Positions 1 through 7,336 of a stretch of 21,561 nucleotides of DNA are shown here, piece after piece (the first letter of the stretch is position 1; every line of letters starts with the position of its first letter). Location: contig JAEYNH010000024.1 in the NCBI GenBank assembly GCA_023412655.1, forward strand, positions 1-21,561. The letters are read 5' to 3'. The notes under the pieces were generated by a model. That model had not been told where the DNA came from. It was given only the letters and a program-made list of their open reading frames with translations, and ran no database searches. This DNA comes from Pseudomonadota bacterium. Its GTDB lineage: Bacteria > Pseudomonadota > Alphaproteobacteria > Caulobacterales > Caulobacteraceae. A program made the translations under genes and the position numbers.

Positions 1-95
1 GCTTCGGCGGCGGGCGGCGGCGTGGGCGCTGTGGCGCAGGCCGAGATCAGCGCAGCGGCGGAGGCGGCCGCGAGCCAGGACGGACGGATCTTCAT
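1..95 (-). CDS. Lipoprotein, N-terminal fragment (runs off left edge)
   Basis: Read on the minus strand from an ATG at 95-93, the frame stays open to base 1 and gives 31 residues beginning MKIRPSWLAAASAAALISAC. This is a textbook lipoprotein signal: a basic start (K2, R4), a hydrophobic Ala/Leu core, and a lipobox LISAC with the lipidated Cys at position 20. A Thr/Pro/Ala-rich stretch follows (ATAPTPPPAAE), as is common for the linker just after the membrane anchor. Upstream of the ATG the minus strand carries a GAGAGAGA purine run, a plausible weak ribosome site. The mature domain is outside the window, so function is unknown. The opposite strand also has a short open frame to 141, but it looks like a shadow. 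Signal type is seen in sequence; export and lipidation are inferred. Confidence 0.7.
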   Translation of the reverse strand, partial: MKIRPSWLAAASAAALISACATAPTPPPAAE

Positions 96-244
96 CGTGA
101 ATGTCTCTCTCAGGCGCGGGCCCGGCCGCGCACACGGTTGAGCTGTTCTTACACCCGCCCCGAGCATGGGAAAGCGTTACACCTTTGTCACTTGCGCGGG
201 CGCTTCGACGCAGGGCGCCATGCTCTGACCGACAGGGAGGATGC
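96..244. promoter_or_regulatory. Divergent intergenic region with a TTACACC direct repeat
   Basis: These 149 bp separate the lipoprotein (leftward) from the NTF2-like gene (rightward), so promoters for both should lie here. The heptamer TTACACC occurs twice in the same orientation, at 149-155 and 177-183, 28 bp apart (close to three helical turns at 10.5 bp per turn, though not exact). It could be a regulator-binding pair or chance. AGGGAGG at 234-240 is the ribosome site for the start at 245. I recognise no clear -35/-10 pair. Confidence 0.3.
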
Positions 245-679
245 ATGGACCAGAGGGCGGCCATCGGCGCAGTGATCGACGAAATGTACGACATGATCTC
301 GGGTCCGGCGGGTCCACGGGACTGGTCGCGCCAGCAAAATGTGTTCCACCCCGAGGCCCGGCAGATGCGCACCGGCATCGATCAGGCCGGCGGCCCGTGG
401 ATTCGCATCATGTCGCCGGCCGAGTACGAGGCGGACGTCGCGCCCTTCTTCGCCGCCAACCCGTTCTACGAGGTGGAAATCGCCCGTCGCATCGACGTGC
501 TGGGCAACATGGCGCACGTGTGGAGCCTGTATGAGGCGCGCACGTCCCCCGACGATGTCACGCCCGAGCGCCGCGGCATCAACTCTATCCAGCTCTACCA
601 TGACCGCGAGCGTGGCTGGCGCATCATGTCGATGATTTGGGACAACGAGCGGCCTGGGGTGACGGCCCAGCCGTTCTGA
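245..679 (+). CDS. NTF2-like / SnoaL-like family protein
   Basis: 144 residues. The start at 245 (MDQRAAIGAV) is chosen because AGGGAGG at 234-240 sits 4 bp upstream; the frame is open further up to 101, but that part overlaps the promoter region and does not look like protein. The N-terminal helix with W26 and 'HPEARQM', the middle segment 'AEYEADVAPFFAANPFYEVEI', and the beta-strand C-terminus (MAHVWSLYEAR ... GWRIMSMIWDNERPG) fit the small cone-shaped alpha+beta fold of NTF2-like proteins, which includes ketosteroid isomerases, SnoaL cyclases and many uncharacterised proteins. No catalytic role can be assigned from the sequence. It converges on the thioesterase gene with a 3-bp gap and no room for a terminator. 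Confidence 0.75.
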   Translation: MDQRAAIGAVIDEMYDMISGPAGPRDWSRQQNVFHPEARQMRTGIDQAGGPWIRIMSPAEYEADVAPFFAANPFYEVEIARRIDVLGNMAHVWSLYEARTSPDDVTPERRGINSIQLYHDRERGWRIMSMIWDNERPGVTAQPF

Positions 680-682
680 GCC

Positions 683-1501
683 TCACATTTGGGTCTTGGA
701 CTCGCGGATCCGCACGATGAGTGACTGGCTCGCCGTGGCCATCAGCTCACCGTCCTGGCTGAACAGATGCATGGCGCCGTGGGCGAAGCCGCCGTTCACC
801 CCATGGATGCGGATGTCGCAGAGCACCCAATCCGTGGGCACCACCCGGCGGATCCGGATGGTGTTGTCCAGGCTGTTGCCGCCTGCATTGGCGCCGAGAG
901 CGTTGCCCACCCCGGACGGCACGAAGTCGGCCATGACCGCCAGCATCGGGGCGTCGATGGCGATCGGTTCACGCGGGCGGATCCACAGCAGCGAGCGTCC
1001 ATCCGGCTCGGGGTTGCCGATGCGATCGTTGCCGTAGCGACCCTTGGCCATGCGGACTTCGATTCGGCTGTGCAACCCCGGCCCCGAACCTCGCCAGTGC
1101 TCGGCGACATCGCAGTCCTCGGGACGCGGCGCGTGCGGCGCCTCGAGCCATTGCTGCGACAGCTCGCTCGGTCGCTCGCCCAGGGCCGCATTGACCGTGA
1201 AGATCTCCCGGTCGCCCACGTGGCCGACCACCCGGGCTTGGGTGTTGTACTTGCCGGTCACCGGGGTGCGCACGTCCAGGTCCACCACGCTGGGAGGCTG
1301 GGCATAGGACAGGTACTGCGCCGTGGCCCACACCAGGGGCCGGCCGGTGGTCCGCTCCAGCGCCGCGACCGCCGACGCAAGCCCGACCCCCCCGAACATG
1401 AACATCCTTCCGGGCGGACCGACGCACACATCCTCGGAAAGCGGCACGTACCAACGGTGCGGATTGTGGGTGCCGCGGAGGTCGAAGAAGAGCTTGTCCA
1501 T
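683..1501 (-). CDS. Acyl-CoA thioesterase, TesB-like double hotdog
   Basis: 272 residues from an ATG at 1501 (MDKLFFDLRGTHNPHRW). The frame is open further upstream to 1891, but that part lies antisense to the pirin gene. The layout matches acyl-CoA thioesterase II/TesB-type proteins, which hydrolyse acyl-CoA to free acid and CoA. The N-terminal hotdog has 'MFGGVGLASAVAALERTTGR' (about 35-54) followed by strands with 'TAQYLSYA'. The C-terminal hotdog has 'MLAVMADFVPSG' (186-197), 'SLDNTIRI' (210-217) and 'ATASQSLIVR' (255-264). D192 and Q259 lie where the TesB catalytic Asp and Gln are expected; the middle catalytic position is less clear. It is 54 bp from the divergently transcribed pirin gene. 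The substrate is unknown. Its end (SQDGELMATASQ) resembles the end of the protein at 10878-11603. Confidence 0.82.
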   Translation of the reverse strand: MDKLFFDLRGTHNPHRWYVPLSEDVCVGPPGRMFMFGGVGLASAVAALERTTGRPLVWATAQYLSYAQPPSVVDLDVRTPVTGKYNTQARVVGHVGDREIFTVNAALGERPSELSQQWLEAPHAPRPEDCDVAEHWRGSGPGLHSRIEVRMAKGRYGNDRIGNPEPDGRSLLWIRPREPIAIDAPMLAVMADFVPSGVGNALGANAGGNSLDNTIRIRRVVPTDWVLCDIRIHGVNGGFAHGAMHLFSQDGELMATASQSLIVRIRESKTQM

Positions 1502-1555
1502 CACCGTTCTGAAAGCGCGTGACGACAGGCTCCGCAAGCCCTGACGAAAGGTTAT

Positions 1556-2437
1556 ATGGACTTCGAGGAGGACCGCGCCGTGCCCGCCAAGATCGTTATC
1601 GCCCAGCATCCGGCTCATCGGGACGACATCGGAGACCTCGTCACCCGGCGCCCCCTGCCGGGCCCGGGCGTGGAGCAGGTTGACCCGTTCCTGTTCCTCA
1701 ACCACCACGGCCCGCAGGTCTATTCGCCGAACAACCGCGGCCTGCCGTTCGGGCCCCACCCGCATCGCGGCTTCGAGACCGTGACCTTCATTCTGGAAGG
1801 CGAGCTTGCCCACCGGGATTCCGCTGGTCACGAGAGCATCATCCGAGCGGGCGGCGTCCAATGGATGACCGCGGGCTCGGGGCTCATCCACGCCGAAGTC
1901 TCACCCGAGGACTTCCTCCGCACGGGCGGTCCGCTGGAAATCCTGCAGCTCTGGGTGAACCTCCCCTCAAACCTCAAGATGAGCCCGCCCAGGTACGTGG
2001 GCGTGCAAGCTGACGCCATCCCGGTCCTCGCGGCCGGCGATCAGGCGCAGGTGCGGCTTATCGCAGGCTCGTGGGGCGGAGCCACCGGCCCCATCGCCTC
2101 GCTCACGGGCGTCTTCATGACCGTTATCGATCTGGACACCGGCGGGCGCGTGGGTTTCGGCTCTCTCGAAGGCCGAAGCGTCTTCCTCTATGTCGTGAAG
2201 GGCGATGTTCGGGTGAACGGCGCCGTGGTTTCAGAATGGCGCCTGGCCGAGTTGGGCCTCGAGGGCGACACCGTCGAGATCTCGGCCCACGGGCCGGCGC
2301 AGGTGGTCTTCGGCCACGCCCGGCCCATTGGCGAGCCGGTGGTGGCCCATGGTCCCTTTGTCATGAATACGCGCGAGGAGATCGTGCAAGCGATCCGCGA
2401 CTACCAGGCCGGCCTGTTCGACAACGTCAGCGCCTAG
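1556..2437 (+). CDS. Pirin family protein
   Basis: 293 residues; ATG at 1556 with GAAAGG (1546-1551) 4 bp upstream. Pirins are bicupin proteins with an N-terminal metal site; bacterial members include quercetin 2,3-dioxygenase-like enzymes and redox or regulatory proteins. The metal ligands are visible: H68 and H70 in 'GPHPHRGFETVT', then H112 and E114 in 'SGLIHAEVS', matching the His-His-His-Glu set of human pirin. The pirin signature 'HPHRGFETVTFILEGE' and 'GGVQWMTAGSGLIHAE' are intact. The C-terminal cupin (about 170-275) ends with a 'FVMNTREEIVQAIRDYQAG' tail typical of the family. Length is normal. Its TAG stop shares the tetranucleotide CTAG with the stop of the convergent SDR gene. The biological substrate cannot be read from the sequence. 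Confidence 0.93.
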   Translation: MDFEEDRAVPAKIVIAQHPAHRDDIGDLVTRRPLPGPGVEQVDPFLFLNHHGPQVYSPNNRGLPFGPHPHRGFETVTFILEGELAHRDSAGHESIIRAGGVQWMTAGSGLIHAEVSPEDFLRTGGPLEILQLWVNLPSNLKMSPPRYVGVQADAIPVLAAGDQAQVRLIAGSWGGATGPIASLTGVFMTVIDLDTGGRVGFGSLEGRSVFLYVVKGDVRVNGAVVSEWRLAELGLEGDTVEISAHGPAQVVFGHARPIGEPVVAHGPFVMNTREEIVQAIRDYQAGLFDNVSA

Positions 2438-3204
2438 AAATTCACCCGGGAAGATATCGCCCCATCCACCACCATGTTGGTGCCAGTGGTGAAGCCTGAG
2501 CGCGGACTGGCCAGGAATACGGCGGCCGCCGCGATCTCGTCCGCGGTGGCCATGCGCCCCGTGGGATTGCGCTTGATCATCTGCTCGAAGTAGCCCGGCA
2601 TGCCGTCGCGCACCCGCGCCCAGACGCCGCCCTCGAACAGGACCGTCCCCGGCGAAACCACGTTGCAGCGCAGACCCTTGGGCGCACCCTCCCGAGCCAC
2701 GCCCTTGGCGTAATGGATCAGCGCAGCCTTGATGGCGCCGTACGATGAGGGGCCGGTGGCCTCGGCCGCCGAGACCGAGGAGATCAGGATGAAGGCGGCG
2801 TCGCCCTTGGCGGCGGCGGCCTTCTCCAAATACGGTCGGGCCGCCTCGAAGCTGCGGACCGCGCCCATCAAGTCGATATCGACCATGGCCCGCCAGTCTT
2901 CCTCGGCCACACCCTGGATCAGGGCGCTGGCGTTGGAGATCAGGATGTCCACCCCGCCCAAGGCCTGGGCAGCTCCACTGATGAAACCCTGCAGCGCCGA
3001 CTTGTCGGCGATATCCACGGCTTCGCCGTAGGCGCGCACGCCGCGGCGCTCCAGCGCCTCCACCGCCTCCGCGACCTGATCCGCGTTGCGGGCGCAGACG
3101 GCGACATCTGCCCCTTCATCGGCCAGGGCTTCGGCAATCGCCCGGCCGATGCCGCGCGAGCCGCCGGTCACCACAGCAGCCTTGCCTTTGAGTTTCAGGT
3201 CCAT
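2434..3204 (-). CDS. Short-chain dehydrogenase/reductase (SDR)
   Basis: 256 residues with an AGAGGAGG ribosome site upstream of the ATG at 3204. It is a classical SDR with a Rossmann fold, expected to be an NAD(P)-dependent alcohol dehydrogenase or ketoreductase in the cytoplasm. The cofactor motif TGGSRGIG is at 13-20. R39 in 'CARN' suggests NADP(H) preference. The NNAG-like element is altered to 'SNAS' (90-93). The catalytic Ser-Tyr-Lys set is S142, Y155 and K159 (SSYGAIK). The C-terminal 'FLASPRSGFTTGTNMVVDGA' is the usual family ending. The substrate is unknown. It is the second gene of a possible two-gene unit with the 67-residue protein 48 bp upstream, and its stop overlaps the pirin stop in CTAG. 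Confidence 0.93.
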   Translation of the reverse strand: MDLKLKGKAAVVTGGSRGIGRAIAEALADEGADVAVCARNADQVAEAVEALERRGVRAYGEAVDIADKSALQGFISGAAQALGGVDILISNASALIQGVAEEDWRAMVDIDLMGAVRSFEAARPYLEKAAAAKGDAAFILISSVSAAEATGPSSYGAIKAALIHYAKGVAREGAPKGLRCNVVSPGTVLFEGGVWARVRDGMPGYFEQMIKRNPTGRMATADEIAAAAVFLASPRSGFTTGTNMVVDGAISSRVNF

Positions 3205-3252
3205 TGGCGCCTCCTCTGAAGGCGCGAGCCTGCCAAACCCTCGCCGCTGAAG

Positions 3253-3456
3253 CTAGCCAAGCACGCGGCGAGGGCCAGCTTCGGCGAGCTCGCAACCGCG
3301 AGCGATGACCCGGATAACGCAGGCTGCTGCTGCGGCTCGGCTTGGCGCAGCCCCCTGCTCCACCGGCCGGCCGGCAGCGTCATAGGCCGCCCAGGACCAA
3401 CCTCCGGCAGTAGGAGCGATCCTGAATCCGTAGCCCCGATTTCGTGCCGCTCGCAT
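3253..3456 (-). CDS. Small conserved hypothetical protein (67 aa), paralogue of the 63-aa protein at 9384-9575
   Basis: The start is placed at the ATG at 3456 (MRAARNRGYGFRI) because from here the protein aligns without gaps with the small protein at 9384-9575. The frame runs open upstream to 3846, but that part overlaps the Crp/Fnr gene and looks random. The shared core is GWxWxxYDxxGxxV followed by GAxxSRAAAxA and a helix ending in R..xxL; 17 of 50 aligned positions are identical. Predicted layout is two or three beta strands, then one Ala-rich helix. The minus strand upstream reads GAGGAAG and ACGGAAAT, weak ribosome sites. There is no signal peptide or membrane segment. The family is not recognised and function is unknown. 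It lies 48 bp upstream of the SDR gene on the same strand. Confidence 0.65.
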   Translation of the reverse strand: MRAARNRGYGFRIAPTAGGWSWAAYDAAGRPVEQGAAPSRAAAAACVIRVIARGCELAEAGPRRVLG

Positions 3457-3556
3457 ATTTCCGTGACTTCCTCGTGCGTCCCGATAGGCCGCAACGAACG
3501 GAGCTGGCGCGCGGACGTTCCCGCCCCAGGAAATGACAGCCCCTCTTAGACTCTGA

Positions 3557-3579
3557 AATTGCAATTCATTTCCTAGGAA
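3557..3579. promoter_or_regulatory. Twin 10-bp palindromes, candidate operator
   Basis: AATTGCAATT at 3557-3566 and TTCCTAGGAA at 3570-3579 are each perfect 10-bp palindromes. Their centres are 13 bp apart, in an AT-rich patch of otherwise very GC-rich DNA. Neither matches the classical CRP (TGTGA-N6-TCACA) or FNR (TTGAT-N4-ATCAA) boxes. They could be operator half-structures for the adjacent regulator, or a promoter element. Confidence 0.3.
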
Positions 3580-3630
3580 CGATGTCTTCGGGGCGAATGC
3601 GAGTGTGGTGACGCCGCAACGTCGCCGCCA

Positions 3631-3650
3631 TATGTCTGATTTCCCACATA
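3631..3650. promoter_or_regulatory. Inverted repeat TATGT-N10-ACATA
   Basis: A 5-bp inverted repeat with a 10-bp spacer, about 120 bp upstream of the Crp/Fnr start. Flanking CC and GG extend the symmetry if one base is skipped on the left. The 20-bp span is reasonable for a dimeric helix-turn-helix regulator, but such short arms can arise by chance. Confidence 0.22.
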
Positions 3651-3769
3651 GGAACTGCCGCTTCTCTCGCGCGCTAACCAGTCGCCGACGCGTGTGTCCG
3701 CCAGGGTACGCCGCCGCGACCGCCGGTTGAATCCAGCCGGCGTCCTTTTCTCGCATGGGGGATATGCGG

Positions 3770-4552
3770 ATGACGGGTCGCTTTGCTCCGCGCCTGACCG
3801 GATGGCCGATTGACCCGGTCTTGCGCAGGCTGCGTTCACTGACCACCCTTTCCGAGGGCGAAGAGGCGTTCTTGCGTTCGCTCGCCGAGCGGCGCGAGCG
3901 TCACCGCCCGACTGACGAGATCATCGCCGAAGGTCAGGCGCGCCGACGCCTGCGCTTCGTCGTAGCCGGATGGGCTGCGCGCCAGCGGCTTCTCGCCGAT
4001 GGCCGCCGTCAGATCTTCAGTCTCATCCTGCCGGGCGACAGCTTCGGTCTGGACCAGCGGGCCGGCGCGCCGGCCCCTTGGTCTGTGGTGGCCCTGACGG
4101 CCATGGAGACCATCGACGCCGACCCGCTTCTGGATGAAGTGATCGAAGGCCGCGCCCCCGGCTTCGCCCGAGCCTTCGCCGCAGCGGGCATGGAGGGTGA
4201 GCGCCTGCTGCTGGACCACATGGTTCGGCTGGGACAGCAGACCGCGTATGAGCGGGTGGCCCACTTCCTCCTGGAACTCCAGCGGCGCCTGCAGGTGGCT
4301 GGGCTTGGCGACAGCCAACGCTTCCCCCTGCCTCTCACCCAGGAAATCCTCGCCGAGGCCCTTGGCCTTTCCATCGTCCACGTCAACCGCACGCTCCAGC
4401 AGTTGCGGCGCGAGCGACTGATCGAACTGCGATCGGGTGTGGCCATCCTGCTCCAGCCGCAGACCCTCGCCGCCATCGCCAACTACGAGGCGCGCCGGGC
4501 GGAACGCTCAGCGTCCACGATGCGGGGCGAGCTGGCGAGCGGTTCCGCCTAG
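3770..4552 (+). CDS. Crp/Fnr family transcriptional regulator
   Basis: 260 residues from the ATG at 3770. In-frame ATGs at 3755 and 3764 are possible, but GGGGGA at 3757-3762 is best spaced (7 bp) for 3770. The N-terminal part (about 20-115) is a cyclic-nucleotide-binding-type beta roll (VVAGWAARQRLLADGRRQIF, LPGDSFGLD). A long dimerisation helix follows (about 133-178), then a Crp-type winged helix-turn-helix (187-225: 'PLTQEILAEALGLSIVHVNR' then 'TLQQLRRERLI'). There are no cysteines, so it cannot be an FNR-like iron-sulfur oxygen sensor, and I see no clear cAMP phosphate-binding motif. The effector is unknown. Many alphaproteobacterial proteins of this type are orphan regulators. It converges on ppc with a 10-bp gap. 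Confidence 0.9.
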   Translation: MTGRFAPRLTGWPIDPVLRRLRSLTTLSEGEEAFLRSLAERRERHRPTDEIIAEGQARRRLRFVVAGWAARQRLLADGRRQIFSLILPGDSFGLDQRAGAPAPWSVVALTAMETIDADPLLDEVIEGRAPGFARAFAAAGMEGERLLLDHMVRLGQQTAYERVAHFLLELQRRLQVAGLGDSQRFPLPLTQEILAEALGLSIVHVNRTLQQLRRERLIELRSGVAILLQPQTLAAIANYEARRAERSASTMRGELASGSA

Positions 4553-4562
4553 CTGGCCTTAT

Positions 4563-7259
4563 TCAGCCGGTGTTCCTCAGCCCCGCAGCCACGCCGTTGA
4601 TGGTCAGGTGAATGCCCTGACGGACCGCTTCCTGGTCATCGCCGGCACGTCGGCGGCGGATCAGCTCGATCTGCAGGTGGTTGAGCGGATCGATGTAGGG
4701 CAGCCGCGACCGGATCACCGCCGCCAGCTCGGGGCTGCGTTCCAAGAGGGAAGCCTGCCCGGTGATCTCCAGCAGCGCCTCACTCGTGCGCTCCCATTCT
4801 GCGCGGATGTGGCCGAAGACCGCCTCGGCGAGCGCCCTATCCTGCACAAGGCCGGCGTAGCGGCCGGCGATAGCCATGTCGCCCTTCGCCAGCACCATCT
4901 CCATGTTGGCCAGGGTTGTCGCGAAGAAGGGCCAGGCCTCATGCAGTTCCTTCAGCTGCGTCATGGAGACGCCCGCGTCCGCCACGGCCGAGCCGAAGCC
5001 GTACCAACCCGGCAGCATGGCTCGCGACTGGGACCAGGAGAACACCCACGGAATGGCCCGCAAGCCCTGGATCGTCCGGGTCGCCTGGCGCGATGTGGGC
5101 CGGCTGCCGATGTTGAGGTCAGCGATCTCGGCGATGGGTGTGGCGGCGAAGAAATAGTCCGCAAAACCGGGCGTCTCGTAGACGAGGTTGCGGTAGGCGG
5201 TCATGGCCGCGACCGCGAGGGCGTCCATGGCCCCGGCATGCGGGGCGGCAAGGTCCTCAAAGGCTCGCCCGCGCAGCGAGGCCAGGACCACCCCGGCCGT
5301 AAGCGTCTCCAGGCTCTGGCGCGCCAGTTCGGGGTCGGCGTACTTGTTCGCCACCACCTCACCCTGCTCGGTGATGCGGATGCGCCCATCCACGGTCCCA
5401 TGCGGCTGTGCGATCAAGGCGTCAAAGCTGGAGCCCCCGCCCCGGCCCACCGCCCCGCCGCGGCCATGAAACAGCTGCAGCCTTAGCCCTGCTTCATGGA
5501 CAACCGAACTCAAGGCCAAGGAGGTCTTGTAGAGCTCCCAGGTCGAGGTGAGATAGCTGCCGTCCTTGTTGCTGTCGGAATAGCCAATCATCACCTCCTG
5601 CAGGCCATGGGTGGCGAGCAGGCCGCGCACGAGCGGCAAGCCGAGGTAGCGGGCCATGGTCTCCGGCGCCGCCCGCAGGTCCTCGATGGTCTCGAACAGG
5701 GGCTCGGCGAAGATGTCCGTGCCGGCCGATGGGCCGGGGACGAAGAGGCCTACCTCCTTCAGCAGCACATAGACCTCGAGAAGGTCCGAGACAGAGGTGG
5801 TGTTCGAGACGATGTATGCGCGGATCGCGTCCGGGCCGTATCGACGCTTGATCTCGGCAGCGGCGGCCAGAGTCTGCAGCTCGCGCTGGGTCTCATCGGC
5901 ATAGGTTTCGAACGGCGAGGCCAGGAGGCGGCCATGCGAGAGTTCGCCGAGCAGCAGTTCGCAGCGTTGGGGCTCGTCCAGGGCCTCGTAGTCGTCGGCC
6001 ACCCCCGCCCGCTTCATCAGCTCGGCCACCACCCGGGCGTGGACCGCCGAATTCTGCCGCATGTCGAGGGTCGCGAGGTGGAAGCCGAACACGTCCACCG
6101 CCCGGATCAGGTCCGGCAGCGGGCCTTCGGCGAAGGCCGGACCGTGGAACGCCACCAGGGAATCCAGCACCGTCTGCAGATCGGCCTTCAGGCCGGCGGG
6201 GCTGTCGTAAGGCGCGCCAGGCGTGCTGGACGGCCTGGGCGGGGCTTCGCCGGTCAGCTGCGGATAGGTGGCCGCCACGCGGGCGTAGATGCCGGTCAGG
6301 GCCCGACGATAGGGCTCGTCCACCCTCTGGGGCGATGGGTCCTGCGCGGCGTCGGCCAGGGCTTGCAGCTCAGGCGTCACCTCCGCGAGGCGCGCCGAGA
6401 TCGACAGCTCCGCGCCCAGGGCATGAATGCGCTCGAGGTACATGCGCAGCGCCGCCCGCGACTGCCGCGCCAGCGCCTGGCGCATCACCGCGGCGGTGAC
6501 GAACGGATTGCCGTCGCGATCGCCGCCCACCCAGCTGCCGATCCGAAGGAAACTCGGAGACGGCTCGGGGACGGCCAGCACCTCGCGCCAGTGGGCGTAG
6601 AGCCGCGGCAGCGCCTCCAGGAAGCTGCGCTCGAAGTAGGAGACGGCGTTTTCGATCTCGTCGCTGACGGCGATCTTCACGTGCCGCAACAGCCGGGTCC
6701 GCCAAAAGATCGACACCTCGCGCACGAGTTCGCGCTCGATGGCCGCGCGCTCGGCTTCGGTGCGGGCCCGATCAAAGGCCTCCAGGCGTTCGGCGATGGC
6801 GCTTTGGCGGTCGAGCACGCTCTTGCGGCGCACCTCGCTTGGGTGGGCGGTGATCACGGGCGCAATCAGGGCGCCCGCCAGCAGCTCGGCCACGGCGCTG
6901 CGCTCGACGCCTTCGGCCGCCAGGGTCCGTAGGGCCCCGGCCAGGGTGTCCTGGCGCGCATCACCCGCGCGGATGCGCCGGCGCTGGATCTGGTCTTCGG
7001 CGATGTTGGTGATCTGCAGGAAGCAGGCGAACGAATGGGCGAAACGCACCGTATCGTCGAGGCTGAGGGACGAGAGCCGTTCGGCCACCAGCTTCGCCGC
7101 TTCCGGCGTGCCATCCCGGTGGAAGCCGACCGACGCCTTCCGGATATCCTCGATCTGGTTGAACACGGCCAGGCCGTCCTGCTCGCGGATCACATCCCCG
7201 AGCACCCGCCCCAGGAACCGGACGGCCGCGCGGAGCTGATCGGGGAGCGACTGCGTCAT
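4563..7259 (-). CDS. ppc: Phosphoenolpyruvate carboxylase
   Basis: 898 residues, full length. It converts phosphoenolpyruvate and bicarbonate to oxaloacetate and phosphate, refilling the TCA cycle in the cytoplasm. All hallmark motifs are present: the catalytic His H139 in 'VITAHPSEVRRK', 'GSWVGGDRDGNP' (241-252), 'GYSDSNKDGSYL' (559-570), the glycine loop 'FHGRGGAVGRGGG' (597-609), 'ITEQGEVV' (629-636) and the C-terminal 'AAGLRNTG', whose final residues form part of the inhibitor site in E. coli PEPC. One oddity is TAHPSE in place of the usual TAHPTE. The ATG at 7259 has no strong ribosome site on the minus strand. It is divergent from the amidase gene (77 bp). Confidence 0.98.
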   Translation of the reverse strand: MTQSLPDQLRAAVRFLGRVLGDVIREQDGLAVFNQIEDIRKASVGFHRDGTPEAAKLVAERLSSLSLDDTVRFAHSFACFLQITNIAEDQIQRRRIRAGDARQDTLAGALRTLAAEGVERSAVAELLAGALIAPVITAHPSEVRRKSVLDRQSAIAERLEAFDRARTEAERAAIERELVREVSIFWRTRLLRHVKIAVSDEIENAVSYFERSFLEALPRLYAHWREVLAVPEPSPSFLRIGSWVGGDRDGNPFVTAAVMRQALARQSRAALRMYLERIHALGAELSISARLAEVTPELQALADAAQDPSPQRVDEPYRRALTGIYARVAATYPQLTGEAPPRPSSTPGAPYDSPAGLKADLQTVLDSLVAFHGPAFAEGPLPDLIRAVDVFGFHLATLDMRQNSAVHARVVAELMKRAGVADDYEALDEPQRCELLLGELSHGRLLASPFETYADETQRELQTLAAAAEIKRRYGPDAIRAYIVSNTTSVSDLLEVYVLLKEVGLFVPGPSAGTDIFAEPLFETIEDLRAAPETMARYLGLPLVRGLLATHGLQEVMIGYSDSNKDGSYLTSTWELYKTSLALSSVVHEAGLRLQLFHGRGGAVGRGGGSSFDALIAQPHGTVDGRIRITEQGEVVANKYADPELARQSLETLTAGVVLASLRGRAFEDLAAPHAGAMDALAVAAMTAYRNLVYETPGFADYFFAATPIAEIADLNIGSRPTSRQATRTIQGLRAIPWVFSWSQSRAMLPGWYGFGSAVADAGVSMTQLKELHEAWPFFATTLANMEMVLAKGDMAIAGRYAGLVQDRALAEAVFGHIRAEWERTSEALLEITGQASLLERSPELAAVIRSRLPYIDPLNHLQIELIRRRRAGDDQEAVRQGIHLTINGVAAGLRNTG

Positions 7260-7336
7260 GGCCGAACAAGGTTTAATGCCGGCCGCCGACCGACGTCATC
7301 TGGTTTCCTCCCGCAACGTCAGCGATAACGCCCCGC

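Larger units (their letters stand above)
3457..3769. promoter_or_regulatory. 313-bp divergent intergenic region upstream of the Crp/Fnr regulator
   Basis: This gap separates the 67-aa protein (leftward) from the Crp/Fnr regulator (rightward). It includes the most AT-rich short stretch of the neighbourhood, about 3548-3582, which carries two perfect 10-bp palindromes listed separately, and a TATGT-N10-ACATA inverted repeat at 3631-3650. GGGGGA at 3757-3762 acts as the ribosome site for the start at 3770. No convincing protein, RNA gene or terminator was seen. Autoregulation by the Crp/Fnr protein is a natural guess but is not shown. Confidence 0.4.

Noticed and set aside
1..141. 3' end of a plus-strand gene stopping at 139-141
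   Set aside because: Low-complexity Ala/Gly translation; the opposite strand gives a perfect lipoprotein signal peptide with a start codon.
101..679. 192-residue version of the NTF2-like protein
   Set aside because: The AGGGAGG ribosome site before 245 and the non-protein-like first 48 residues favour the shorter form.
3253..3846. 197-residue version of the small protein starting inside the Crp/Fnr gene
   Set aside because: Only the last 67 residues are conserved with the paralogue; the rest overlaps the regulator start and the intergenic palindromes and looks random.
5496..6932. 478-codon plus-strand open frame opposite ppc (and 4437-5486 beside it)
   Set aside because: ppc is intact on the other strand with all catalytic motifs; the antisense translation has no recognisable features.
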